Shown: positions 4,728 to 12,550 of the stretch, one piece after another
How the letters are laid out: every line of letters starts with the position of its first letter
How positions within the stretch are numbered: the stretch's first letter is position 1
Assembly: GCA_943359405.1 (NCBI GenBank)
Contig: CALRHO010000010.1
Span: forward strand, 1-16,775
Direction: 5' to 3'
DNA from: Candidatus Nomurabacteria bacterium
GTDB taxonomy: Bacteria; Patescibacteriota; Minisyncoccia; Phycocordibacterales; UBA918
Length of the DNA stretch: 16,775 bases
Program-made: the position numbers and the translations under genes
The notes under the pieces: generated by a model
What the model saw: only the letters and a program-made list of their open reading frames with translations
Databases searched by the model: none
What the model was told of the DNA's origin: nothing

Positions 4728-7124
4728 TTAGTTTTTGAGCAGTTCTAGGGCAACGGCGAGGGTAAGGTCATCGGTCTTGATGTCATCAGGAATACCAATG
4801 CGACGGAAGCCTTTTTTGAGGTAGCGACCAGACTTTGACTCAAAGACATTGATTTGTTTACGGGTACGAGGATGGACACCAAGGGACTTGAGCAGAGTCT
4901 CACCTTTACGCATTTTCTTGGGTTCCTTGAGGATTTCAAGTGCGCGTTGTAGGGTGATGTCATAAGGATTATCAGCGCCTTTGAGTGACCGGAAATCACC
5001 GGCGTGGGCGATGTAGGGGCCAAATTTTCCCGTATTGGCCATGATTGGCTCACTGGTCTCGGGATGAGTACCTAAGGTGCGGGGCAGTTCCAAGAACCTA
5101 AGTGCCTGCGCAAAGGTGATCGTTGCGGGATCAACACCGGCTGGAATCGGCGCCCGCTTCACGGTTGGAGCAGTGTTGGAAGTGACTGCCTTTTTACTCC
5201 GTGATTTTGTTTTTGGCTTTTCGGGCAGTACACCCATTTGTACGTAAGGGCCATACTTACCGTTCATGATGAAGATCGGCTCATTCGTTTCAGGATGAAG
5301 ACCGATTGGTTCTTCTGGCTTCACTTCACTGCCGTCAATGAGGCGGGAGCCATCGCACTGCGGAAAGCGATCACAGGAGAGGAAGGTGCCGGACTTGCCG
5401 AGTTTGATGACCATGGCACTACCACACTTCGGGCAGGGGAATTTCTTGGGTCCGGGGCCGAGGTTTGTGAGTTTGTCGATGCTTTCTTTGCTGGCAACTG
5501 CCTTTTGAAAAGGGCGATAGAAATCAGCCAGCGTTTTTTGGTAACTGCGTTTGCCTTCAGCGATTTCATCGAGTTCGTCCTCCATTTCACTGGTGAAGGT
5601 ATCACTAATGTAGTCAGCAAAGTGTTGCTCGAGGAAGGTGGAGACAACGTCACCGGTCGCCGTCGGAATAAGGGTGCGTCCCTCTTTTACCACGTACCCC
5701 CGCTCGGTGATGGTGTTCATGATGGAAGCGTAGGTGGATGGACGCCCAATACCACGCTTTTCGAGTTCTTTAATGAGACCGGCTTCAGTGTAGCGACTCG
5801 GTGGCTGGGTGAACTTCTCTTCGGCGGTGAGGCTTTGGAGCGAAAGGGGTTCACCGACAGCGAGCTTAGGTACTTCGACTTCTTCACCGCGAGCACGCGG
5901 GTCGGCACGAAGCCAGCCCTCGTCGATAATGCGCGATCCATTCATTTCGAAGTCCGGAATGGCGTCTCTGTTACCGGTAATGTTGGCGCATACTTTTGTA
6001 CGCAGCGTACGAGCCTCGCGCATTTGCGATGCAACGGTGCGCTGCCAGATGAGTTCGTAGAGGGCTTTTTGGTCACCGGTGGCGCCAGCGCTGCGAGTAA
6101 AGGCGCGGGTGGGACGGATGGCTTCGTGTGCCTCCTGCGCTGACTTGCTCTTAGTTTTGTACTGGCGAGGACTCACATAGTCCTTTCCGAACTCCTGAGT
6201 GACCAGTGCAATGAGGTCTTTTTGCGCCACAGCACTGAGCGTCGTAGAGTCGGTACGCATGTAGGTAATGTGACCAGCTTCGTAGAGTTTTTGCGCTGCC
6301 CCCATGGTGCGTGATGGCGAAAAACCGAGGCGCGTTGAGGCTACTTGTTGGAGGGTAGAGGTGGTAAAAGGCGCGCGGGGTAGGCGGGTGGCCTCACCTT
6401 CAGTAATGTCGCGCACCACCCACGAGTGTGACTCGCCGAGGTGTTTGATTCGCTCAGCTTCTGATTTCTCTGCAGGTTCCTCGGCGCAGATGAGGGTGAG
6501 TGGGGTTTTGCCTTTGGTGGTGGTTTCAGCAGTGAGTACAAAATAGCCTTCTGGTACAAACTCACGAATCTGCCGCTCGCGCTCCATGACGATGCGGAGC
6601 GCTGGTGATTGCACTCGTCCAGCCGAAAGCCCATAGCGAACCTTCTTCCAGATCAGGCCGGAGAGGTCGTAGCCAACGAGGCGGTCGAGGACTCGGCGGG
6701 CTTCTTGGGCTTCCTTAAGATGCTCGTCAATCGCGCGGGGATGGGCAATGGCTTCCTTGACCGCTCCTTCGGTAATTTCATGAAAGACGACGCGTTTGAG
6801 GTGTTTGTTTGCGTCTTTGATGAGTTCAGCCACGTGCCAGGCGATGGCCTCACCTTCACGGTCGGGGTCAGACGCCAGGAGGACCTGGTCGGCACTTCTG
6901 GCGGCCGCACGCAGGCCAGCAATCACCTTCTCTTTGCCGGGTGAGATGATGTACTTTGGGACAAAACCGCCTTCGATATCGACGGCATCGGTATTGCTTT
7001 TGGGAAGGTCACGAACGTGGCCAATTGATGACAGTACCTTGTAGCCAGAGCCCAGGTATTTTTCAATGGTTTTTGCTTTCGCTGGTGACTCGACGATGAC
7101 GAGGGTGTTGGTTTTGGTTGCCAT
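4728..7124 (-). CDS. topA: DNA topoisomerase I
   Basis: Type IA topoisomerase that relaxes negative supercoils through a transient 5'-phosphotyrosine link. The 798-residue product starts with the Toprim domain (VIVESPAKAKTIEKYLG, 9-25, with Glu12; acidic DPDREGE, 86-92). The catalytic tyrosine is Tyr288 in HITYMRTDST, and RPSTYASIM (461-469) is the conserved later motif. There is one C4 zinc finger (Cys564, 567, 584, 590) where E. coli has three. The C-terminus carries repeats of the HPET-EPI-GK-GPY type (near 610-640 and 690-720) and a more diverged third copy. It lies between dprA and rel on the same strand, with 65-75-nt gaps. TAGTAT (minus strand, 7139-7144) lies 14 nt before ATG. Confidence 0.97.
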   Translation of the reverse strand: MATKTNTLVIVESPAKAKTIEKYLGSGYKVLSSIGHVRDLPKSNTDAVDIEGGFVPKYIISPGKEKVIAGLRAAARSADQVLLASDPDREGEAIAWHVAELIKDANKHLKRVVFHEITEGAVKEAIAHPRAIDEHLKEAQEARRVLDRLVGYDLSGLIWKKVRYGLSAGRVQSPALRIVMERERQIREFVPEGYFVLTAETTTKGKTPLTLICAEEPAEKSEAERIKHLGESHSWVVRDITEGEATRLPRAPFTTSTLQQVASTRLGFSPSRTMGAAQKLYEAGHITYMRTDSTTLSAVAQKDLIALVTQEFGKDYVSPRQYKTKSKSAQEAHEAIRPTRAFTRSAGATGDQKALYELIWQRTVASQMREARTLRTKVCANITGNRDAIPDFEMNGSRIIDEGWLRADPRARGEEVEVPKLAVGEPLSLQSLTAEEKFTQPPSRYTEAGLIKELEKRGIGRPSTYASIMNTITERGYVVKEGRTLIPTATGDVVSTFLEQHFADYISDTFTSEMEDELDEIAEGKRSYQKTLADFYRPFQKAVASKESIDKLTNLGPGPKKFPCPKCGSAMVIKLGKSGTFLSCDRFPQCDGSRLIDGSEVKPEEPIGLHPETNEPIFIMNGKYGPYVQMGVLPEKPKTKSRSKKAVTSNTAPTVKRAPIPAGVDPATITFAQALRFLELPRTLGTHPETSEPIMANTGKFGPYIAHAGDFRSLKGADNPYDITLQRALEILKEPKKMRKGETLLKSLGVHPRTRKQINVFESKSGRYLKKGFRRIGIPDDIKTDDLTLAVALELLKN

Positions 7125-7199
7125 GAGTGCCGTAACAAATACTACTGGACTAGACGTCTGTCAAATCAAACAGCGGAATAACCGGTATTCATATAGTAA

Positions 7200-8075
7200 T
7201 TAGTGCACCAGCCGATACATATCAAGTTCAGCGTGAATAAGGCCACGGAGTTCCATCATCATAAGAAGGGTGGTGGCCTCGGCGGTGGGGAGGCCAAGCA
7301 GGCGGATGAGGGTGTCACGGTCAAGAGGCTCGTGCAGGAGTTCGAGTACCCTCGTTTCGCTAGGTGAGAGCTCAAGGCGTATGGTGGCAGGGGCAGCGTC
7401 TTCGGGGGTAATACCAAGTGCGTAGAGGATATCTTCTGCACCGGTGACAGGGGTAGCACCAAGCTTGAGGAACTGGTGGGTGCCGCGAGAGTTGGCTGAA
7501 AAAATGTTCCCGGGCACGACGAGGAGGTCACGGTTGTAGTCGACCACCATCCGGGCGGTGATGAGGGTCCCGGATTTCTCACTGGCCTCAATAAGAAGTG
7601 TGGCGCGGCAAAGGCCTGCCATAATCCGGTTGCGCTGGGGAAAGGTCCACGGCGCAGCGGCAGTGGTGGGTGGGAGTTCGGAGAGGAGGCCGCCGCCGCG
7701 CTCGAGTATTGTGCGGGCAAGTCTGCGATGGCTTCTAGGATACAGCACTGACTCGTGAAGGCCGCTGCCGGGCACGGCGAGGGTGTAGAGACCGTGCTCG
7801 AGTGCCGCCGCATGCGCGAGACCGTCGATGCCGATCGCCAGGCCCGAGACGATGCCAATGGGGTAGCCACAGAGACCCGCGATAAGATGCTCGACGACCT
7901 GCTTGCCGTAACTGGTAAAATTCCTCGAGCCGACAACACACAGGAGGGTAAGATCGGGAGAAGGGAGCGTGCCGTGTACCCAGAGATCCTTTGGTGGCTG
8001 GGGGATTTCGCGAAGTGCACTAAAAACAGCAGGGAAGTTGGTCGGTTCAAGTCTCGCGGGAGCCTCAAAGTCCAT
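7200..8075 (-). CDS. dprA: DNA processing protein DprA
   Basis: DprA/Smf binds incoming single-stranded DNA during natural transformation and loads RecA. The 291-residue product has the Rossmann-like core: VVGSRNFTSYGK (47-58), SGLAIGIDGLAH (77-88), LYPRSHRRLA (111-120), FPQRNRIMAGL (145-155), SEKSGTLITA (165-174) and PGN...GTHQFLKLGATPVTG (188-212). A C-terminal winged-helix-like segment (about 225-291) follows. The N-terminal SAM-like domain of longer homologues is reduced or missing. No other competence gene is in the window. TACAAT (minus strand, 8082-8087) lies 6 nt before ATG, with a 44-bp palindrome just upstream of it. Confidence 0.95.
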   Translation of the reverse strand: MDFEAPARLEPTNFPAVFSALREIPQPPKDLWVHGTLPSPDLTLLCVVGSRNFTSYGKQVVEHLIAGLCGYPIGIVSGLAIGIDGLAHAAALEHGLYTLAVPGSGLHESVLYPRSHRRLARTILERGGGLLSELPPTTAAAPWTFPQRNRIMAGLCRATLLIEASEKSGTLITARMVVDYNRDLLVVPGNIFSANSRGTHQFLKLGATPVTGAEDILYALGITPEDAAPATIRLELSPSETRVLELLHEPLDRDTLIRLLGLPTAEATTLLMMMELRGLIHAELDMYRLVH

Positions 8076-8081
8076 AAGGAA

Positions 8082-8087
8082 ATTGTA
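8082..8087 (-). promoter_or_regulatory. -10 box of dprA
   Basis: The minus strand reads TACAAT, a near-consensus -10, 6 nt before ATG, so transcription should begin at or next to the start codon. Its -35 position would fall inside the palindrome at 8102-8145. Confidence 0.55.
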
Positions 8088-8164
8088 GCACCACCAACGT
8101 ACCTCACTCCCGAGGGGGACCCTAGGGTCCCCCTCGGGAGTGAGGGGAATCCGTTGGTGTGGTG
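8088..8164. repeat. Large palindrome between dprA and serS
   Basis: The core 8102-8145 is a perfect, loopless 44-nt inverted repeat (two 22-nt arms, centre CCTAGG). An outer arm CACCAACG (8092-8099) pairs with CGTTGGTG (8152-8159), extendable with a small bulge. There is no U-tract on either side and the flanking genes are divergent, so it is not an obvious terminator. It could be a protein-binding operator, a cruciform-forming element or a small mobile palindrome. Confidence 0.85.
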
Positions 8165-8184
8165 ACCTTGAGAGATTAGGTCAG

Positions 8185-8213
8185 GTTACTACTTGGCTTT
8201 TCTAATGTATAAT
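8185..8213 (+). promoter_or_regulatory. serS promoter
   Basis: A perfect TATAAT (8208-8213) is preceded by TTACTA (8186-8191) at a 16-nt spacing. Transcription would start near 8220, leaving a leader of about 25 nt before serS. This is one of few genes here with a clear leader, though it still lacks a Shine-Dalgarno. Confidence 0.55.
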
Positions 8214-8245
8214 TTCCGAATATTTATTTGTAACTGACGCAGACC

Positions 8246-9505
8246 ATGCTCGACATTAAGTTCATCAGAGAGAATGCTGATCTCGTCAAAGAGGCGGCGC
8301 GCAAGAAGAAAATTACCGTCGATGTCGACCGGCTCCTCTCCGTTGATGATGAGCGGCGCGTGCTTATGAGTGCGATTGAGGCAAAGAAGGCCGAGCAAAA
8401 CAAAGTCTCCGAAGAAATCCCGCAGGCCGATAGCGCGCGGCGCGAGTCGCTCATTGCCTCCATGCAAACCCTCAAGGCTGAGATTGGTGCTGATGAGGAG
8501 AAACTGAAGCCTCTTATGGAAGTGTGGCAGGCGCTCATGCTCCAGGTGCCAAACATTCCAGACATGTCGGTACCTGATGGTGAGAGTGATGCTGATAATG
8601 TGGAGGTAAAGCAGTGGGGCGAGCAGACGCGGTTTGAATTTACCCCACAAAGCCACACCGACCTCATGGTCAGGCACGGTATGGTGGACTTTGAGCGCGG
8701 CACCAAGGTGCATGGTTTTCGTGGCTATTACCTTATGGGCGATGGGGCACGACTCTCATGGGCTATTTGGAATTACGCCAACGACTTTTTCCTCGCGAAG
8801 GGTTTTGAACCACTCTTGGTACCCACCATCGTGCGCAAGAGTAATCTCTACGGTACCGGCCACCTGCCGAATGATGCAGAAGATGTGTATCGCACCCAAG
8901 ATGATGATTACCTCATCGGTACCAGTGAAGTGTCGACGATGGGTCTTTACTCGGATGAGGTACTCGACCAGGCTCAGTTTCCGATTAAGTTTCTCGCGTT
9001 CTCACCCTGCTACCGTCGCGAGGCTGGTAGTCATGGCAAGGATGTCAAAGGACTTATCCGCGTCCATGAATTCTTTAAGGTCGAGCAAGTGGTCTTGTGT
9101 GAAGCGTCGCACGCGGAGAGCGTCCGTCTACATGAGTGGATCAACCGCAATACCGAGGAATTTATCGAGTCGCTCGGTATCCCATACCGCACCGTGCTTA
9201 ACTGCGGCGCCGATATTGGGCAGGGGCAGGTAAAGAAGTACGATATCGAGCTCTGGGTGCCCGGAGAAGGCAAGTATCGTGAAATCAGCTCGGCGTCATA
9301 TTTCCATGATTTCCAGACCCGCCGCTTTAACATTCGCTACCGTGACGCTGAGGGGAAAATGCGCTACGCGCACTCACTGAACTGTACGGCGATTCCAACG
9401 CCACGTATTCTCGTTTCTCTCGTTGAGAACTTTCAGCAGGCCGACGGGACGGTGCGGGTACCTGAGGCACTGGTGAAGTACTTTGGGAAAGCGGTAATCG
9501 GGTAA
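8246..9505 (+). CDS. serS: Seryl-tRNA synthetase
   Basis: Charges tRNA-Ser with serine (class II synthetase, cytosolic, dimeric). The 419-residue product has the N-terminal coiled-coil tRNA-binding arm (about 1-105) followed by the catalytic domain. Seen are TSEVS (226-230), motif 2 around SPCYRREAG (253-261) to RVHEFFKVE (272-280) with paired arginines, REISSASYFHDFQTRR (345-360), and motif 3 with Arg387 in IPTPRILVSLVEN (383-395). The serine-pocket stretch reads LNCTAIPTPR where many bacterial enzymes have LNGSGLAVGR. Length is normal. ATG at 8246 has no Shine-Dalgarno. A possible ftsQ promoter lies downstream. Confidence 0.97.
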   Translation: MLDIKFIRENADLVKEAARKKKITVDVDRLLSVDDERRVLMSAIEAKKAEQNKVSEEIPQADSARRESLIASMQTLKAEIGADEEKLKPLMEVWQALMLQVPNIPDMSVPDGESDADNVEVKQWGEQTRFEFTPQSHTDLMVRHGMVDFERGTKVHGFRGYYLMGDGARLSWAIWNYANDFFLAKGFEPLLVPTIVRKSNLYGTGHLPNDAEDVYRTQDDDYLIGTSEVSTMGLYSDEVLDQAQFPIKFLAFSPCYRREAGSHGKDVKGLIRVHEFFKVEQVVLCEASHAESVRLHEWINRNTEEFIESLGIPYRTVLNCGADIGQGQVKKYDIELWVPGEGKYREISSASYFHDFQTRRFNIRYRDAEGKMRYAHSLNCTAIPTPRILVSLVENFQQADGTVRVPEALVKYFGKAVIG

Positions 9506-9578
9506 CGAGGGTGCGCGTTCTCCGTGGTGCGACAAGGGAGGTTCTTTGTGCGGTGTCGTTATCGGTAGGTATTGCTTG

Positions 9579-9587
9579 TGGTACCAT
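9579..9587 (+). promoter_or_regulatory. Extended -10 of the ftsQ-like gene
   Basis: TGGTACCAT is an extended -10 (TGn plus TACCAT) ending 8 nt before ATG at 9596. It predicts a start site at or within 1-2 nt of the start codon. Confidence 0.45.
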
Positions 9588-9595
9588 GACGGGCA

Positions 9596-10555
9596 ATGGA
9601 AAAGCCGCTCCCTAAGAAAAATCTCGGGCCCCTCAATAAACCTGCTCCGAAACGTTTTAACATTTCCGCTCATACCAAAGCGCTCCTTGGCCAAATCGCA
9701 CGTGGTGTCGGCTTCGTGTTGGTGGTGACACTCATGATTACCGGCGTATACCATCTCACGCGTCTTCCGGCACTCACCATTACTACCGTGACTGTAGCTG
9801 GAGGTGAAACGATTGATGCGGCTGTGGTGACAGCGATCGTTGAAGAACAATTGGCGGGTACTTATGGCAAACTCATCCCCAAACGCTTTTTTTTATTCTA
9901 CCCACAAGGCGCCATTATTCAGGCGGTTGAAGAAGTCGAGCGCATTCGCGATGTGATTGTGTTGCATACCTCTTTTACTGAACTTTCCGTTACGTACGGC
10001 GAGCATGCACCATTTGCATTGTGGTGTGCCCTCGGACCGTCAGAAGTTTGTTACTTTGTGAATGAACGCGGCTTTGCCTTTGCGCCTGCTCCCCAGCTTA
10101 CGGGTGGGAGTTTTATACGCTTTAAAACCCCCGAGACACCAACCGAAAAAGCTACCGTGCTACCGTTTGATGATTTTTGGAACGTGGTCACCATGAGCAC
10201 ACTGCTCGGCGAGCAAGGACTATTTGTGCAAAATGTCGAGGTTGATGCTGCTGGTGATGCCTATTATGGACTCACGACGGGGGGAGAGCTCCGCGCCTCA
10301 CTCCGCGACCCGGCCGCAACGGTGGCTGCTAATCTCGCCACTATTTTACAGGCTGAAGCGTTTGCTCCCCTCGCTGCTGGTGATTTTCATTACATAGATT
10401 TGCGTTTTGGTAACAAAGTGTATGTGAGCGAAGAGGATGTGGCACTGACGGTAGCCTCGAGCTCGACCAGTACTAGCGATGTGCTTGCTCCGCTACCCAA
10501 TAACACGATTACGAGCACAAGCGTCGACAACTCGGCGGCGTCTACGACCAATTAG
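9596..10555 (+). CDS. ftsQ: FtsQ/DivIB-like cell division protein
   Basis: FtsQ/DivIB is a single-pass membrane protein of the divisome that links early and late division proteins. The 319-residue product has a basic cytosolic N-terminus (KPLPKKNLGPLNKPAPKR), one membrane helix (about 34-52), then a POTRA-like domain (about 60-135) and a beta domain. YIDLRFGNKVYV near 280 matches the C-terminal FtsQ signature. The end is a Ser/Thr-rich low-complexity tail. The family diverges fast, so the call rests on topology plus the C-terminal motif. It is not beside ftsA or ftsZ here. Its stop overlaps the stop of the opposing Nudix gene by 4 nt. Confidence 0.75.
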   Translation: MEKPLPKKNLGPLNKPAPKRFNISAHTKALLGQIARGVGFVLVVTLMITGVYHLTRLPALTITTVTVAGGETIDAAVVTAIVEEQLAGTYGKLIPKRFFLFYPQGAIIQAVEEVERIRDVIVLHTSFTELSVTYGEHAPFALWCALGPSEVCYFVNERGFAFAPAPQLTGGSFIRFKTPETPTEKATVLPFDDFWNVVTMSTLLGEQGLFVQNVEVDAAGDAYYGLTTGGELRASLRDPAATVAANLATILQAEAFAPLAAGDFHYIDLRFGNKVYVSEEDVALTVASSSTSTSDVLAPLPNNTITSTSVDNSAASTTN

Positions 10556-11004
10556 GAGGCGTCGGGTAGGAGATGGTGCGTACGAAGAAACTGTCCGTGT
10601 TCGCGGTAAATTTCTGCTGGGATGGTGGTACAGAACGACAGGCTAGAGGCCTCAGTGTTGACAGTGGGCGTTCCGCTGACGATGGTGGCTTGATATACAA
10701 CACTAACGCTGTGTCGGATATCATTTTCGTTCATTACTTCTCCAGGCATTTCGCAGATGCCGAGTAGGGTATCGAGTCGGAGCGTGATACCGAGCTCCTG
10801 CGTAGCCAACCGCGCCGCCGCCTGGTCGATTGTCTCGCCAAAGCGCACGCCACCTCCCGGTAGGTGCCAAGTACCGGATTGAGGAGGGATGGTTCGCTTG
10901 GTGAGGAGAATGGCGCCCGCTTCGTTTTTGATTACAAGATCCACACAAAGTCGTACAACACGTGTGTAGATAAACTGATAATCTTCATCAGAGAGCCAGG
11001 TCAT
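10552..11004 (-). CDS. Nudix hydrolase, GDP-mannose mannosyl hydrolase-like
   Basis: The 150-residue product carries a Nudix region with PGGGVRFGE (49-57) and RLATQELG (65-72). The classical box would have REUxEExG there; here the glutamate after Arg is Leu and the next is Gln. GDP-mannose mannosyl hydrolases (NudD/Gmm) have the same kind of change (ERLTMAELG). The N-terminal LSDEDY and the DLVIKNEAGAILLTKRT stretch also resemble that family, which cleaves GDP-mannose to GDP and mannose. I chose ATG at 11004 because family-like sequence starts there; ATG at 11016 and TTG at 11040 are in-frame alternatives. The substrate is inferred. It is convergent with the ftsQ-like gene, with no terminator between them. 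Confidence 0.8.
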   Translation of the reverse strand: MTWLSDEDYQFIYTRVVRLCVDLVIKNEAGAILLTKRTIPPQSGTWHLPGGGVRFGETIDQAAARLATQELGITLRLDTLLGICEMPGEVMNENDIRHSVSVVYQATIVSGTPTVNTEASSLSFCTTIPAEIYREHGQFLRTHHLLPDAS

Positions 11005-11088
11005 GACCACTATCATGACGGCGACAAAGGTAAAAGTCAAAAGTGAGGCGTGATCCCGGCTCGTACTTGTCTTTTGCCATATTATCCG

Positions 11089-11094
11089 TAGAGT
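11089..11094 (+). promoter_or_regulatory. -10-like hexamer of dus
   Basis: TAGAGT ends 6 nt before ATG at 11101. The match to TATAAT is weak, but the spacing is the same as at miaA, rel and dprA. A second candidate, TATTAT (11080-11085), would leave a leader of several nucleotides. Confidence 0.3.
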
Positions 11095-11100
11095 ACCAGC

Positions 11101-12198
11101 ATGAATTTTTGGGAAACATTACCAAAACCCTTTCTTACCGTCGCGCCGATGGCGGATGTAACTGATGCACCCTTTCGGCGGTTGATTGCCAAGTACAGTG
11201 CGCATATCCGCAGTGATGGCACCACCGGAGGACCCGATGTCATGTGGACTGAGTTTGTTTCTGCCGATGGTCTGGTCCGTGCTACGGAGGAAGGAAAAAA
11301 GAAACTGATGGCTGATCTCATCTATGCTGATGAAGAGCGGCCGATTGTGGCGCAACTTTTTACCAGTGACGCGGGGCATATGGAGTACGCCGCGGCACTG
11401 TGTCGCGAACTCGGTTTTGACGGTGTTGATATCAATATGGGCTGTCCCGATCGCAGTATCGAGCGGCAAGGCTGTGGATCAGCGATGATAAAAACCCCGG
11501 CAGTAGCAACGTCAATTATCACGGCCGCTAAGCGGGGTGCGAAGTCTGGAACTTCCGATGGTATTCCGGTCTCAGTCAAAACCCGTCTCGGCTACCATCG
11601 AGACGAACTAGAAACTTGGATACCACAGCTCTTAGCGAGTGAGCCCGCTGCGCTCACCCTTCATGCACGTACCCGCAAGGACCTGAGTAAAGTGCCCGCT
11701 CGCTGGGAGCGTGTGGCGGCAGCGGTAAAGCTTCGCGATGAACTTGGTGTTATGACACGGATTGTTGGTAACGGTGATGTCCTCTCGCGTGAAGATGGCC
11801 TCGCCAAGCTTGCGGTGACAGGTGCGGATGGAGCAATGGTCGGGCGGGCGCTCTTTGGTAATCCCTGGTTTTTTCATCCGACGCGCCGCTTGCCACTTCG
11901 GCTCACGGCACTGCCAACCCACGGTGTTAATCGCGACACTATTGTCGAACACGATATGAGCACTCAGGGGATTGAATACGTCACCTTGCCAGAGCGCCTT
12001 GCGGTATTGGTCGAACACACCAACCTCTTTCACGAACTCTTGCCTTTTAAGAACTTTGCCATTATGAAGAAGCACTATAAGGCGTACGTGGGAGGTTTCC
12101 CCGGCGCAGTCGACCTACGCGCCAAACTTATGGCTGAAGAGACTCCGGCGGGAGTAGCGGCAGTTGTCCACGCTTTCCTGGCTACGCACCGTGGCTAG
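11101..12198 (+). CDS. dus: tRNA-dihydrouridine synthase
   Basis: Dus enzymes use FMN and NADPH to reduce uridines in tRNA D-loops. The 365-residue product has the FMN-binding TIM barrel: VAPMADVTDAPFRRL (14-28), the catalytic Cys115 in NMGCPDRS (112-119), VSVKTRLG (157-164) with Lys160, LHARTRKDL (187-195), and phosphate-binding GNGDVLS (223-229) and MVGRALFGNPWFF (246-258). The C-terminal helical domain follows. Residues 36-47 and 145-154 look like small insertions relative to typical bacterial Dus. Which D-loop position it modifies cannot be told from the sequence. It stands alone, with 27 nt to the next gene. Confidence 0.95.
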   Translation: MNFWETLPKPFLTVAPMADVTDAPFRRLIAKYSAHIRSDGTTGGPDVMWTEFVSADGLVRATEEGKKKLMADLIYADEERPIVAQLFTSDAGHMEYAAALCRELGFDGVDINMGCPDRSIERQGCGSAMIKTPAVATSIITAAKRGAKSGTSDGIPVSVKTRLGYHRDELETWIPQLLASEPAALTLHARTRKDLSKVPARWERVAAAVKLRDELGVMTRIVGNGDVLSREDGLAKLAVTGADGAMVGRALFGNPWFFHPTRRLPLRLTALPTHGVNRDTIVEHDMSTQGIEYVTLPERLAVLVEHTNLFHELLPFKNFAIMKKHYKAYVGGFPGAVDLRAKLMAEETPAGVAAVVHAFLATHRG

Positions 12199-12212
12199 GA
12201 AGGCCTCCGTTG

Positions 12213-12218
12213 TACACT
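12213..12218 (+). promoter_or_regulatory. -10 box before the 12226 gene
   Basis: TACACT ends 7 nt before ATG at 12226 and is preceded by TG. It predicts a leaderless transcript for the small membrane protein gene. Confidence 0.4.
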
Positions 12219-12225
12219 AGATGGG

Positions 12226-12525
12226 ATGAGCGAAGTGCTACATGCCAATATCTTCTTTTTTATTGCCAGTGTGGCCACGGTCATTTTCTGTCTGTTTGTC
12301 TGCTTAATTCTGTACCACGTATACAAGATTGCACAGAGTGTGCGACGAATCATGGAGCGAATTGAGGCTGGCAGTGAACTTATTGCCGATGATGTGGCGT
12401 TTGTCCGAAACTCTATGAAAGGAGGATTTATGCGCATTGTTGGTATGCTGGCCTCAGTGCCAAAAAGTCGCTCTCGTCGCTCGCGCAAGACGTCAGATGA
12501 AGCCGAGACCGATGAGGATGATTGA
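12226..12525 (+). CDS. Small single-pass membrane protein, unknown function
   Basis: I do not recognise this 99-residue protein. An N-terminal hydrophobic helix (about 9-32, FFFIASVATVIFCLFVCLIL core) is followed by a helical stretch with heptad-like spacing (YHVYKIAQSVRRIMERIEAG) and a charged tail (basic SRSRRSRK, then acidic DEAETDEDD). The layout resembles the DUF948-type or YtxH-neighbour proteins of other bacteria, but that is topology only. The next gene, 25 nt downstream on the same strand, also encodes a small membrane-anchored helical protein, so the two may act together. It has its own -10-like box. Confidence 0.75.
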   Translation: MSEVLHANIFFFIASVATVIFCLFVCLILYHVYKIAQSVRRIMERIEAGSELIADDVAFVRNSMKGGFMRIVGMLASVPKSRSRRSRKTSDEAETDEDD

Positions 12526-12536
12526 CGTTAATCACC

Positions 12537-12542
12537 TATAAC
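12537..12542 (+). promoter_or_regulatory. -10-like hexamer before the 12551 gene
   Basis: TATAAC ends 8 nt before ATG at 12551, inside the short gap after the previous stop codon. It may add transcription to read-through from the upstream gene. Confidence 0.35.
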
Positions 12543-12550
12543 TAATTCCT

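Noticed and set aside
5238..6143. 301-codon open frame opposite topA
   Set aside because: It lies wholly antisense to conserved topA motifs and has no family features; long antisense frames are expected from the codon use here.
8102..8145. Rho-independent terminator
   Set aside because: No U-tract on either side, no loop, and both flanking genes point away from it.
8189..8713. Open frames opposite the start of serS
   Set aside because: They mirror the serS coiled-coil region and show no protein family features.
11005..11040. Longer Nudix protein starting at TTG 11040
   Set aside because: The extra 12 residues are hydrophobic and not family-like, and family similarity starts at the ATG at 11004.
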